A DNA stretch of 14,111 nucleotides from assembly GCA_031119155.1 (NCBI GenBank), contig JAVHYH010000071.1, positions 1 through 14,111 of the forward strand, read 5' to 3'. The notes under the pieces were generated by a model. It was not told the origin of the DNA. It saw nothing but the letters and a program-made list of their open reading frames with translations, and searched no databases. This stretch comes from Brevundimonas sp. GTDB taxonomy: Bacteria > Pseudomonadota > Alphaproteobacteria > Caulobacterales > Caulobacteraceae. Position numbers and translations under genes: made by a program. Shown here piece by piece: positions 6,199-13,037 of the stretch (the stretch's first letter is position 1; every line of letters begins with the position of its first letter).

Positions 6199-7647
6199 AT
6201 GGGCGGGCCGTTCCGGCGCATTCGAGGCTGGCTGGGACGCCTCACCACCACCCAGCTGGCGGCGGGGATCGCCGTCCTGTCGGCCTTCGCCCTGACCGGT
6301 TCGCTGGCCATCACCGGCGCCGCCGTGCGCATGGATCAGCGCGAGAAGGCGGCGCTGGCGGCGCTAGATGACTACGGCGCCATGGCCTCCAAGCTGGGGG
6401 TCGAGGGGATGACCGGCGACAACCTGTCGCCCGCCGACGCCGTCTATCTGTCCAACTGGCTGACCGCCTTCCAGAACGGCCCGGCACGCGAGAACGAGGC
6501 CCGCTCGCTCGAGGAAACTTGCCAGACGGGACGGGGCGGGGCGGGCGTGCGCTTCATCCGCGCGCCCGTCGGCAAGCCGGCGGGCCTGTCGGAACTGGAG
6601 ACCCTGCGCGGCGAGCGGTCCCCCCGGCTGGGCGAGGACGTCTATGTGGTGCGGCTGGGGCAGGGGGTGTTGTGCCCGGCGCGGCCTGTCGAGGTGGTCG
6701 TGGTGCGCCGGTCGCTGGGCGCGCTGGACATCGCCGTCGGCCGGGTGGTGGACGCGTCGGGCGACGCCTGGGGCTGGGCGGTCGCGGCGGTGATCGGGGC
6801 CGGGGTGCTGCTGCTGGCCATCGGTCTGGCGGCGGCCACCTTCGCCCGCCGTCGTCTGACCAGCGCCGTGGCCAAGGTCAGCGTGGCGCTGGACCGGGCC
6901 GCTGTCGGCGACTTCTCCGAACGCGCGCCAGAGACCGAGGTGGCGCCCGAACTGACCGAGCTGTCGGGCCATGTGAACCGGACGCTGGATCGGCTGGAGG
7001 AACTGCTGGCCTGGCTGAGGGATTCCGCCGACCAACTGGCCCACGACTTCCGCACGCCTATCGCTCGCGCCAGCGCCCGACTGGAGCAGCTGGGCGAGAC
7101 GGCCTCGACGCCGGAGATGAAGCGGCTGGTCGCCGAGGCGCGGGCGGACCTGCGGGAGCTGACCCGCGCGATGAACGAGGCCATGGCCCTGCGCGACGGC
7201 GAGGCCTGGGCGTTCGAGCCGGTGCGTCTGGACGTGCTGGCCCGCCAGTGCGCCGAGCTCTACGAGCCGCTGGCCGAGGAGCGGGGCGTCACGTTCCGCA
7301 TCGTGGCCGAGCCGGTCGAGGTGCTGGGCGTGCGGACGCTGCTGCAGCGGGCGACGGCCAATCTGGTGGACAATGCGGTGAAGTATTCGCCGGACGGCGG
7401 CGTGGTGACCCTGACGGTGTCGGCGCAGGACGGACGGCCCCGCCTGTCGGTGGCCGATCAGGGGCCGGGCTTTCGGGGGCAGGCCGATGACGCCGCCGCC
7501 CTCGTCGCCGCGTCCACCGCCGAGGGCCGCGAGAGCCATGGCATGGGGCTGGCCTTCGTCCGCGCCATCCTGAAACGGCACGGTGCGGCCATGACGATTG
7601 ATGACGCCGGTCCGGGGGCTGTCGTCACGGCGCAATTCTCGCGCTAG
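6199..7647 (+). CDS. Membrane sensor histidine kinase
   Basis: A 482-residue HAMP-type histidine kinase, partner of the preceding regulator. Layout: membrane helix about 17-41; periplasmic sensor about 45-189; second helix about 192-214; HAMP about 215-268; dimerisation helix with the phospho-accepting H282 in LAHDFRTPIARASARLEQL; ATPase domain with N-box NLVDNAVKYSPDGG (N388, N392), G1 box VADQGPGF (D420) and G2 box SHGMGLAFVRAI (448-450). All catalytic boxes are present, so it should be active. The sensor region is unlike any I can name; it has two cysteines, C108 (EETCQTG) and C159 (VLCPAR), which might form a disulfide. The ribosome site is weak (GAGCGG), consistent with coupling to the regulator ending 7 bases upstream. 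The stimulus is not readable from the sequence. Confidence 0.93.
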   Translation: MGGPFRRIRGWLGRLTTTQLAAGIAVLSAFALTGSLAITGAAVRMDQREKAALAALDDYGAMASKLGVEGMTGDNLSPADAVYLSNWLTAFQNGPARENEARSLEETCQTGRGGAGVRFIRAPVGKPAGLSELETLRGERSPRLGEDVYVVRLGQGVLCPARPVEVVVVRRSLGALDIAVGRVVDASGDAWGWAVAAVIGAGVLLLAIGLAAATFARRRLTSAVAKVSVALDRAAVGDFSERAPETEVAPELTELSGHVNRTLDRLEELLAWLRDSADQLAHDFRTPIARASARLEQLGETASTPEMKRLVAEARADLRELTRAMNEAMALRDGEAWAFEPVRLDVLARQCAELYEPLAEERGVTFRIVAEPVEVLGVRTLLQRATANLVDNAVKYSPDGGVVTLTVSAQDGRPRLSVADQGPGFRGQADDAAALVAASTAEGRESHGMGLAFVRAILKRHGAAMTIDDAGPGAVVTAQFSR

Positions 7648-7676
7648 GGTCTCAGTCCATCGAAAGGGATTTGAGC

Positions 7677-9005
7677 ATGCGGCGCACCATCTTCCGGGCC
7701 GGCGGGGTTTCCGTCCTCGCCATCGTGATGGCTGCTCCCCTGCTGATCGCCGCTCCAGCCGCCGCCCAGACGGCCCAGCCGCCCCTGCCGATCCCCTATG
7801 ACGCCGAGCGCGGCGTCTTCACCTTCGCCACCGATCTGGAGCGGGCCCTGCCCGCCGTGGTGCAGGTGACCACCCTCGGTTCCTCTTCCGGCCCCAGCTC
7901 CCGCGACAGCGAACCGCGCCCGACCTCCAGCGGCTCCGGCGCGGTGATCGACGCGGCCCAGGGCATCGTCGTGACCAACAACCACGTCGTCGAGGGCGGA
8001 CAGAAATTCACCGTCGACCTGACCGACGGCCGCATCTTCGACGCCGTGCTGATCGGCGCGGACAAGGCGACCGACATCGCGGTGCTGCAGATCACCGCCC
8101 CCGATCTGTCGCAGATCGAGGTCGCCAGTTCGGACAACCTGCGCACCGGCGACCTGGCCTTCGCGGTCGGCTATCCGCTGGGGCTCGACCAGACCCTGAC
8201 CATGGGCGTCATCTCGGGCCTCGGCCGTTCGGGCATGGGCGACCGGATCGAGGACTACATCCAGACCGACGCCGCGGTGAACTCGGGCAACTCCGGCGGG
8301 CCGCTGCTGGACAGCCGAGGCCGACTGATCGGCATCAACACCTCCATCCTGTCGGGCGGCGGCGGCGGCAATGACGGCATCGCCTTCGCCGTGCCCAGCC
8401 GGATCATGATGTATGTCGTGGAGCAACTGCGCGCCCACGGCGAGGTGAAGCGCGGCGTGACCGGCGCCATCCTGGGCTCGCTGAACGCCGAGCGGTCGCG
8501 TGAGTTCGGGCTGGGCATCGTCCGGGGCGCCATCGTCGAGGACGTGGCCCCGGGCTCGTCGGCCGAGCGGGCCGGTCTGCGTCGCGGCGACGTCATCACC
8601 CGCATCGGCGCCCGTCCGGTGTCCAATGCGGGCACGGTTCAGGCCACCATCGGCATTTCGGAGCCGGGCGCCCGGATCGAGCTGGTCTATCTGCGCGACG
8701 GCCGCGAGGGCCGCGCCACCCTGACGGTCGAGGCGAGCGGCGAACGTCAGGTCAGCATCGGCGCCGAGGTGGTCATGGCGCGCGGCGCCTCCATCCGCCA
8801 GGGCGAGGACGGGCTTCAGGTCTTCGCGGTCGAGGGCGGGTCGTCCGCCGCGGCGGGCGGTCTGGTGGCGGGGGACATCATCCGCTCGGTCAATGGCCGG
8901 TCCGTCTCGACCCTGTCGGCTCTGGGACAGGCCATGGACGGCTCCGGCGAGCGCCGCCTGTCGGTCCAGCGTGGCGGCTCGACCGAGCGTCTGACGCTTC
9001 AGTGA
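7677..9005 (+). CDS. degP: DegP/HtrA (Do-family) periplasmic serine protease
   Basis: A 442-residue trypsin-like protease and chaperone of envelope quality control. A signal peptide covers about 1-30 (hydrophobic core VSVLAIVMAAPLLIAAPAAA, cut before QTAQ). Catalytic triad: H103 (TNNHVV), D133 (ATDIAVLQI) and S206 (NSGNSGGPL). PDZ1 is about 262-350 (VTGAILGSLN, then PGSSAERAGLRRGDVITRI), PDZ2 about 360-440 (GGSSAAAGGLVAGDIIRSVNG). It is shorter than typical DegP, with a brief Ser/Pro-rich LA-loop region (about 69-87) and a Gly-rich patch after the serine (SGGGGGND). ATG 7677 sits 7 bases after GAAAGGGA; a TTG at 7671 is in frame but too close to it. It starts 29 bases after the kinase gene, so regulation by that system is likely (inferred). 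Confidence 0.94.
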   Translation: MRRTIFRAGGVSVLAIVMAAPLLIAAPAAAQTAQPPLPIPYDAERGVFTFATDLERALPAVVQVTTLGSSSGPSSRDSEPRPTSSGSGAVIDAAQGIVVTNNHVVEGGQKFTVDLTDGRIFDAVLIGADKATDIAVLQITAPDLSQIEVASSDNLRTGDLAFAVGYPLGLDQTLTMGVISGLGRSGMGDRIEDYIQTDAAVNSGNSGGPLLDSRGRLIGINTSILSGGGGGNDGIAFAVPSRIMMYVVEQLRAHGEVKRGVTGAILGSLNAERSREFGLGIVRGAIVEDVAPGSSAERAGLRRGDVITRIGARPVSNAGTVQATIGISEPGARIELVYLRDGREGRATLTVEASGERQVSIGAEVVMARGASIRQGEDGLQVFAVEGGSSAAAGGLVAGDIIRSVNGRSVSTLSALGQAMDGSGERRLSVQRGGSTERLTLQ

Positions 9006-9013
9006 TGCAATGA

Positions 9014-9035
9014 GGCCCGGGCTCCGGCCCGGGTC
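9014..9035 (+). terminator. Hairpin at the end of the RR-HK-degP operon
   Basis: A 9-bp G+C stem (9014-9022 with 9027-9035, one G-T pair) and loop TCCG, starting 8 bases after the degP stop. Only ATTT follows, so it is a weak intrinsic terminator or a 3'-end stabilising hairpin. Confidence 0.55.
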
Positions 9036-9073
9036 ATTTCCGGACGCCGGACAGCAGGACTCCAGACAGCAAA

Positions 9074-9114
9074 ACGCCCGCTCGGCCGATTGGGGGGAGT
9101 GGCTGAGCGGGCGT
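9074..9114. terminator. Long hairpin, terminator-like on the minus strand
   Basis: A 14-bp stem (9074-9087 with 9101-9114, one G-T pair) and a 13-base G-rich loop. On the minus strand it is followed by TTTT (from AAAA at 9071-9074); on the plus strand by CTCGCTTT. No minus-strand gene is seen that would need it, so it may serve degP from the plus side or an unseen RNA. Confidence 0.5.
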
Positions 9115-9130
9115 CTCGCTTTGGAGGAAG

Positions 9131-9277
9131 CATCGGCCCGCCGAAGCCCTTGAATGGAACAATCCAGGGGGGCTGGGGGGGCTGTTCAGGATCCGGGACC
9201 GTTCCGAACTCCGACGAGCCGATGTGTCCGGTGTCGCCTCCCAAGGGGGCGGGCGATGGGCGGAACGGAGGCGTTTT
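9131..9277 (+). ncRNA. Candidate small structured RNA ending in a terminator
   Basis: CATCGGC (9131-9137) pairs with GCCGATG (9218-9224), and CG pairs flank one mismatch inside. Nested within are TGGAAC/GTTCCG (9155-9160, 9201-9206) and ATCC/GGAT (9162-9165, 9189-9192), giving a rod-like fold. It is followed by a hairpin CGCCTCC/GGAGGCG (9235-9241, 9267-9273) and TTTT. No clear promoter was found upstream, and no match to SRP, 6S or tmRNA sequence is apparent. Hypothesis only. Confidence 0.25.
9235..9277 (+). terminator. Possible intrinsic terminator in the degP-DUF2794 gap
   Basis: A 7-bp stem CGCCTCC/GGAGGCG with a 25-base loop, directly followed by TTTT (9274-9277). The large loop weakens the call. 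Confidence 0.4.
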
Positions 9278-9374
9278 CGTGTTCGGTGCGATTTCTTCGC
9301 ATTGCGGCGTTACGGACACGGCGCTCCCCCTGGCCAGCGTCGCGTCAGGGGGACTGGCGCCGGGCGTCGGGCGG

Positions 9375-9388
9375 CCTAGATTGATTCC
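9375..9388 (+). promoter_or_regulatory. Possible -10 element giving a leaderless DUF2794 mRNA
   Basis: CCTAGATT (9375-9382) resembles the Caulobacter -10 form GCTANAWC and sits so that transcription would begin at or within a base or two of ATG 9389. No Shine-Dalgarno sequence lies before the ATG (GATTGATTCC), which fits a leaderless message. No good -35 was found. Confidence 0.4.
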
Positions 9389-9721
9389 ATGAACGACGCC
9401 GTCGATGCGGAGCCCCAGGCCGGACCGGTCTTCTTTGACCGCCGCGAGCTGGACCAGATCCTGAGGGTCTATGGCCGGATGGTCGCCTCGGGCGAATGGC
9501 GCGATTACGCCATGATCGGGCACAGGGACGTGGCCGAGTTCGCGGTCTTTCGCCGCTCGGGTGACGCCCCCGTCTATCGCATCGAGAAGCGACCTTCCCT
9601 GCGGCTCAAGCAGGGTCAGTGGGCCGTGATCGGCGAGGGCGGGATGGTGCTGAAACGGGGACGGGACCTGCCCCAGGTCCTGCGGGTGTTCGACAGCCGC
9701 CGCTTCACCGTCGTGGAATAG
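9389..9721 (+). CDS. DUF2794 family protein
   Basis: A 110-residue protein of the alphaproteobacterial DUF2794 family, function unknown. The family core is clear: VFFDRRELDQILRVYGRMVA (about 14-33), GEWRDYAM, then FAVFRRSGDAPVYRIEKRPS and the ending LKRGRDLPQVLRVFDSRR. Soluble, no signal peptide or membrane segment, mixed alpha/beta with many Arg residues. The length is normal for the family. It stands alone between the structured gap and a strong bidirectional terminator. The start is ATG 9389: no in-frame alternative preserves the domain, and the site lacks a ribosome-binding sequence, so leaderless translation is plausible. Family identification is firm; no role can be given. Confidence 0.88.
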   Translation: MNDAVDAEPQAGPVFFDRRELDQILRVYGRMVASGEWRDYAMIGHRDVAEFAVFRRSGDAPVYRIEKRPSLRLKQGQWAVIGEGGMVLKRGRDLPQVLRVFDSRRFTVVE

Positions 9722-9724
9722 AAA

Positions 9725-9757
9725 AAGGCCCCGGATCGCTCCGGGGCCTTCTTTTCT
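9725..9757. terminator. Bidirectional Rho-independent terminator
   Basis: A perfect 11-bp stem AAGGCCCCGGA/TCCGGGGCCTT (9725-9735, 9740-9750) with loop TCGC. It is followed by CTTTTCT on the plus strand and, from the upstream A-run, by TTTTT on the minus strand. It lies between the convergent DUF2794 and Bax-inhibitor-1 genes and serves both. Confidence 0.92.
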
Positions 9758-9776
9758 ATCGGTCGTGAAGCCCGAC

Positions 9777-10517
9777 CTATTCGCGGCTGCCCATGAACGA
9801 GAGCAGGAACTGGAACAGGTTCACGAAATTGATGAACAGGCTCAGCGCGCCGAAGCCGGTGGCCACGCCCAGGGCCGCCTGGTCGCCGCCCATCGCATAG
9901 TAGGTCATCTTCAGGCGCTGGGTGTCATAGGCGATCAGGCCCGAGAAGATCAGCACGCCGGCGCCGCTGATGATCATCGACAGCAGGCCGCTGCCCACGA
10001 ACATGTTCACCACCGAGGCGATGATCAGGCCGATCACGCCCATGATCAGGAAGGTGCCCATGCCCGTCAGGTTCTTCTTGGTCGTGTAGCCGAACAGGCT
10101 CAGCGCGCCGAAGGCGGCCGCGGTGACGAAGAAGGTCGAGGCGATCGACTCGTTCGTGTAGCGCAGGAACAGCAGGCCCATCCCGGCGCCGATGGTGGCG
10201 ACCACGGCCCAGTACAGCAGATTCACGCCGCCGGCGGTCGGGTTCTTCATGAAGAACATCGAGCCGAACAGCAGGACCAGCGGCGCGAACTGCACCACCA
10301 TGCCCAGCATGGTCAGGCCGATGCGGCCATCCGGGCCGACGGCGAACAGCAGTTGCTGCACAGCCGGGACGTTGCCGGTCACGTAAGCCAAGATGCCGGC
10401 GACCACGAGGCCGATGGCCAGCTTGTTGTAGACGCCCAGCATGAATTTGCGCAGGCCCGCGTCCACCGACATGTCGGCGGTCTGCGGAAGTGAGTAGCCG
10501 TTTCTGAAATCGCTCAT
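9777..10517 (-). CDS. Bax inhibitor-1 / YccA-YbhL family membrane protein
   Basis: A 246-residue inner-membrane protein of the BI-1 (TMBIM) family, whose members include pH-sensitive calcium leak channels and, in E. coli YccA, a modulator of the FtsH protease. About seven membrane segments are visible: 32-48, 66-88, 99-117, 126-143, 155-173, 178-196 and 221-241. The family signature SGLIAYDTQRLK holds D198; the last segment reads ALSLFINFVNLFQFLLSFMG. The partner Asp of the di-aspartyl sensor seen in some relatives is not evident there (N230). The open frame continues 81 codons upstream, but ATG 10517 matches the family start (MSDFRNGYSL) and leaves room for a promoter. Nearest ribosome-like site is GGAGG, rather far at 12 bases. 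Confidence 0.92.
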   Translation of the reverse strand: MSDFRNGYSLPQTADMSVDAGLRKFMLGVYNKLAIGLVVAGILAYVTGNVPAVQQLLFAVGPDGRIGLTMLGMVVQFAPLVLLFGSMFFMKNPTAGGVNLLYWAVVATIGAGMGLLFLRYTNESIASTFFVTAAAFGALSLFGYTTKKNLTGMGTFLIMGVIGLIIASVVNMFVGSGLLSMIISGAGVLIFSGLIAYDTQRLKMTYYAMGGDQAALGVATGFGALSLFINFVNLFQFLLSFMGSRE

Positions 10518-10567
10518 CGCGGTTTCGATCCTCCATTGAACCGGACGGACGCCCGGCGTTTGAAGCA

Positions 10568-10596
10568 AATATCGGGCGCGACCGGCCCTTCCGCAA
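10568..10596 (-). promoter_or_regulatory. Promoter of the Bax-inhibitor-1 family gene
   Basis: On the minus strand, TTGCGG (10596-10591) is followed after exactly 17 bases by GATATT (10573-10568). The A+T-rich patch stands out in the G+C-rich gap. It is nearly back to back with the thpR promoter candidate. Confidence 0.55.
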
Positions 10597-10608
10597 GGAA
10601 AACCGGAC

Positions 10609-10637
10609 TTGGGCCTTGGGTTCAGACCCGCTACCAA
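10609..10637 (+). promoter_or_regulatory. Possible thpR promoter, leaderless
   Basis: TTGGGCC (10609-10615), 14 bases, then GCTACCAA (10630-10637), a partial match to the Caulobacter form TTGACGS-N10-14-GCTANAWC. The start of transcription would fall at about ATG 10645, and no ribosome-binding sequence precedes that ATG. Confidence 0.4.
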
Positions 10638-10644
10638 CGGTCGC

Positions 10645-11184
10645 ATGATCAGGCTGTTCACCGCCCTTTCCGTCCCTGACGATGTGGCCGAGACGCTGAA
10701 GCGTCGCCAGACCGGCCTGCCCGGCGCGAAGTGGCGCGGCGAGGACCACCTGCACATCACCCTGGCCTTCTATGGCGAGATGGATGAGCGTCGGGCCGAC
10801 GACCTGGCCGCGGAGCTGGAGCGGGCGGCGACCGGCGGGGCCTTCGAGATCGAGCTTCAGGGCGTCGGCGCCTTCGGGGACGAGCACCGCAGCCACACCG
10901 TCTGGGCCGGCGTCGCGCCGAGCGAGCGGCTGAACGTGCTGGCCGGGCGCTGCCGGTCGGCCGCCGAGCGGGCGCGGATCGACATCGAGCGCCGCGAGTA
11001 CCGGCCTCACCTGACGCTGGCCTATCTGAAGCCCCAGACCGACCCGGCCCGGGTCGGGGCCTGGATCACCAACCACAATCTGCTGCACTCGCCGCCGATC
11101 CGCATCGACCGGTTCGGCCTGTATTCCAGCGTCCTGACCTCGGATGGCAGCCAGTATCAGCTCGAACGGGAGTATCTGCTGTGA
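10645..11184 (+). CDS. thpR: RNA 2',3'-cyclic phosphodiesterase (LigT/ThpR)
   Basis: A 179-residue two-histidine phosphoesterase of the ThpR/LigT family, which hydrolyses 2',3'-cyclic phosphates on RNA to 2'-phosphates and can join tRNA halves in vitro (family knowledge). Both HxTx motifs are intact: H37-I-T39 in DHLHITLAFYGEM and H122-L-T124 in YRPHLTLAYLK. The start MIRLFTALSVPDDVAE is the standard family N-terminus and the length is normal. The longer upstream frame would begin within the promoter candidate and was rejected. Soluble cytoplasmic. Its stop overlaps the start of the acetyltransferase gene by four bases (GTGA), so the two are translationally coupled, though no functional link is known. 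Confidence 0.93.
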   Translation: MIRLFTALSVPDDVAETLKRRQTGLPGAKWRGEDHLHITLAFYGEMDERRADDLAAELERAATGGAFEIELQGVGAFGDEHRSHTVWAGVAPSERLNVLAGRCRSAAERARIDIERREYRPHLTLAYLKPQTDPARVGAWITNHNLLHSPPIRIDRFGLYSSVLTSDGSQYQLEREYLL

Positions 11185-11720
11185 CCGGACCGGTGCTCCA
11201 GACCGAACGCCTGACCCTGCGCCCCATCGCGATGGAGGACTTCCCGCGCTGGGCAGAAATGATGGCCGATCCGGAAGCGTCGCGTTTCATCGGCGGCGTC
11301 CAGCCGGCGGCGACGGCCTGGCGGGGGTTCATGACCATGGCCGGCGCCTGGAGCCTGACGGGCGTCGCCATGTTCTCGGTGATCGAGCGCGACACCGGCC
11401 TGTGGCTAGGTCGCATCGGGCCGTGGAAGCCTGAGGGCTGGCCGGGCAACGAGGTCGGCTGGGGCCTGCATCCGGACGCGCAGGGCAAGGGCTATGGCGT
11501 CGAGGCGGCGACGGCGACGCTGGACTATGCCTTCGACGTGCTGGGTTGGGCGGACGTGATCCACTGCATCGACCCCGGTAACACCCCCTCGCAGCGGCTG
11601 GCCGAGAGGCTGGGTTCACGCAATCTGGGACCGACACAGCTGCCGCCGCCCTTCGCCGACCTCACCGTGGACGCCTGGGGCCAGAGCCGCGCCGACTGGA
11701 AAGCCCGTCTCCGGCGTTGA
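11181..11720 (+). CDS. GNAT acetyltransferase (RimJ/RimL-like)
   Basis: A 179-residue GNAT N-acetyltransferase, RimJ/RimL-like subgroup, using acetyl-CoA to acetylate an amine that cannot be deduced. Signatures: TERLTLRPIAMEDFPRWAEM at the N-terminus, EVGWGLHPDAQGKGYGVEAA (91-110) as the acetyl-CoA pyrophosphate loop (QGKGYG), and CIDPGNTPSQRLAERLG (129-145) as the adjacent helix, all typical. The C-terminal tail (DAWGQSRADWKARLRR) is short and basic. It begins at GTG 11181 inside the thpR stop, with GGGAG (11168-11172) as ribosome site. No membrane or export signal. Downstream, 60 bases on, the sqdB promoter begins a new unit. Family is firm, substrate open: ribosomal protein, small molecule or antibiotic are all possible. 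Confidence 0.9.
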   Translation: MTGPVLQTERLTLRPIAMEDFPRWAEMMADPEASRFIGGVQPAATAWRGFMTMAGAWSLTGVAMFSVIERDTGLWLGRIGPWKPEGWPGNEVGWGLHPDAQGKGYGVEAATATLDYAFDVLGWADVIHCIDPGNTPSQRLAERLGSRNLGPTQLPPPFADLTVDAWGQSRADWKARLRR

Positions 11721-11740
11721 ACCTGCGATAAGGCGTCGCT

Positions 11741-11768
11741 TTGACGGTTGCCCGGCTTCGGCTAGGCA
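11741..11768 (+). promoter_or_regulatory. Promoter of sqdB, Caulobacter housekeeping type
   Basis: TTGACGG (11741-11747) matches the -35 consensus TTGACGS fully. After 13 bases comes GCTAGGCA (11761-11768), which keeps the GCTA core of GCTANAWC. Transcription would start near 11774, leaving a leader of about 20 bases with the ribosome site GAGGG (11786-11790) before ATG 11796. Confidence 0.65.
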
Positions 11769-11795
11769 GGGCGACACGCAATGACGAGGGTGGAA

Positions 11796-13031
11796 ATGCG
11801 CGTACTGGTTCTTGGCGGCGACGGCTTCTGCGGCTGGCCGACTGCGCTTCATCTGTCGGCGCGGGGATGGGACGTCTGCATCGTCGACAACCTCAGCCGT
11901 CGGAACATCGACAATGAGCTGGAGGTCCAGTCGCTGACCCCGATCCGCACCATGGGCGAGCGCATCGCCGCGTGGAACGAGGTCTCGGGCAAGACCATCG
12001 AGTTCGTGAACATGACGGTCGGCAAGGAGTTTGACCGCCTCGTCGCCCTGATCCGCGACTGGGCGCCCGACAGCGTCGTCCACTTCGCCGAGCAGCGCGC
12101 CGCGCCCTATTCGATGAAGTCGGCGCGGCACAAGCTGTACACGGTCGACAACAATCTGAACGCCACCAACCACCTGCTGGCCGCCATCGTCGAGAGCGGG
12201 CGGGACGTGCATCTGGCCCACCTCGGCACCATGGGCGTCTATGGCTACACGACCGCCGGCCTGCGCATCCCAGAGGGCTATCTGAAGGTCACGGTGGACA
12301 CCGATTTCGGCCCGACCGAGCAGGAGATCCTGTTCCCGCCGAACCCGGGCTCGATCTATCACATGACCAAGACCCAGGACGCCCTGCTGTTCCAGTTCTA
12401 CGCCAAGAACGACGGCGTGCGGATCACCGACCTGCACCAGGGCATCGTCTGGGGCGCCCAGACCGAGGAGACCCGCAAGGACGAGCGCCTGATCAACCGT
12501 TTCGACTATGACGGCGACTACGGCACGGTCCTGAACCGCTTCCTGATGCAGGGCGCGCTCGGCTATCCGCTGACCGTCCACGGCACAGGCGGGCAGACGC
12601 GGGCCTTCATCCACATCCAGGACACGGTGCGCTGCGTCGAGCTGGCCCTGAAGAACCCGCCGAAGTCGGGCGAGCGGGTGAAGATCCTCAACCAGATGAC
12701 CGAGAGCCGCCGTGTGCGCGATCTGGCGGCCATGGTGGCGGGCATGACCGGGGCCGAGGTCCACAACGTGCCCAACCCGCGTCAGGAAGCCGACGAGAAC
12801 GAGCTGGTCGTGGCCAATGACCAGTTCCGGGAACTGGGCCTCAAGCCGATCACCCTCGCCGAGGGGCTGATGGCCGATGTGACCGAAGTCGCGCGCCGCT
12901 ATGCCGACCGGGCCGATGTTTCGAAGATTCCCTGTGTCTCCAGCTGGAACGGGAAGCGCGCCGAAGCGCTGAAGAACGAAAGCGTCATGGTTTCCCCCGT
13001 AAGCTCCAAAAGCCACGCCCTGTCCGCCTGA
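11796..13031 (+). CDS. sqdB: UDP-sulfoquinovose synthase (SQD1/SqdB-like)
   Basis: A 411-residue NAD-dependent SDR close to plant SQD1, which makes UDP-sulfoquinovose from UDP-glucose and sulfite, the head group of sulfoquinovosyl diacylglycerol. The Rossmann start is MRVLVLGGDGFCGWPTALHL, where GGDGFCGW is the SQD1 form of GxxGxxG. DNLSRRNIDNELEVQSLTPI (31-50) is SQD1-specific. The catalytic set is T145 (HLGTMGVYGY), Y188 and K192 (IYHMTKTQD). The C-terminal domain carries VHGTGGQTRAFIHIQDTVRC and NPRQEADENELVVAN. ATG 11781 is an alternative; ATG 11796 is preferred for its ribosome site (GAGGG) and family N-terminus. A related SDR follows 6 bases later; the glycosyltransferase that would finish the lipid is not in view. 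Confidence 0.9.
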   Translation: MRVLVLGGDGFCGWPTALHLSARGWDVCIVDNLSRRNIDNELEVQSLTPIRTMGERIAAWNEVSGKTIEFVNMTVGKEFDRLVALIRDWAPDSVVHFAEQRAAPYSMKSARHKLYTVDNNLNATNHLLAAIVESGRDVHLAHLGTMGVYGYTTAGLRIPEGYLKVTVDTDFGPTEQEILFPPNPGSIYHMTKTQDALLFQFYAKNDGVRITDLHQGIVWGAQTEETRKDERLINRFDYDGDYGTVLNRFLMQGALGYPLTVHGTGGQTRAFIHIQDTVRCVELALKNPPKSGERVKILNQMTESRRVRDLAAMVAGMTGAEVHNVPNPRQEADENELVVANDQFRELGLKPITLAEGLMADVTEVARRYADRADVSKIPCVSSWNGKRAEALKNESVMVSPVSSKSHALSA

Positions 13032-13037
13032 GGTCTG

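Larger units (their letters stand above)
9006..9388. other. 383-base non-coding, hairpin-rich gap between degP and DUF2794
   Basis: No convincing reading frame: frames here start at TTG or lack ribosome sites and have no protein-like composition. Instead, inverted repeats follow one another: 9014-9035; 9074-9114 (14 bp); the rod 9131-9224; 9235-9273; 9278-9285 with 9313-9320 (8 bp), enclosing TGCGA-TTTCT-TCGCA (9287-9301); and 9320-9332 with 9346-9361 (TCCCCCTG/CAGGGGGA plus GGCGC/GCGCC). Two G-runs occur at 9092-9097 and 9167-9180. It could hold terminators in series, one or more small RNAs, and the DUF2794 promoter. No known RNA family was recognised. Confidence 0.6.

Noticed and set aside
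9092..9180. Resemblance to the 5' half of tRNA-Ser (GGAGTGGCTGAGCGGG)
   Set aside because: No anticodon arm, T-loop (the nearest is TTCAGGA, not TTCRA) or acceptor 3' strand could be placed, so it is not a tRNA.
9131..9277. 6S RNA or signal recognition particle RNA
   Set aside because: The rod shape is suggestive, but the conserved SRP loop (GGAAGGAAGCAGCC-like) is absent and I could not match 6S sequence features; kept only as an unnamed candidate.
9090..9392. A 100-codon plus-strand frame in the degP-DUF2794 gap
   Set aside because: Starts at a TTG inside a hairpin loop, has no ribosome site, and is Gly/Pro-rich without domain features.
9925..11088. A 387-codon minus-strand open frame across the BI-1 and thpR genes
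   Set aside because: Overlaps two well-supported genes in wrong frames and runs through the promoter region.
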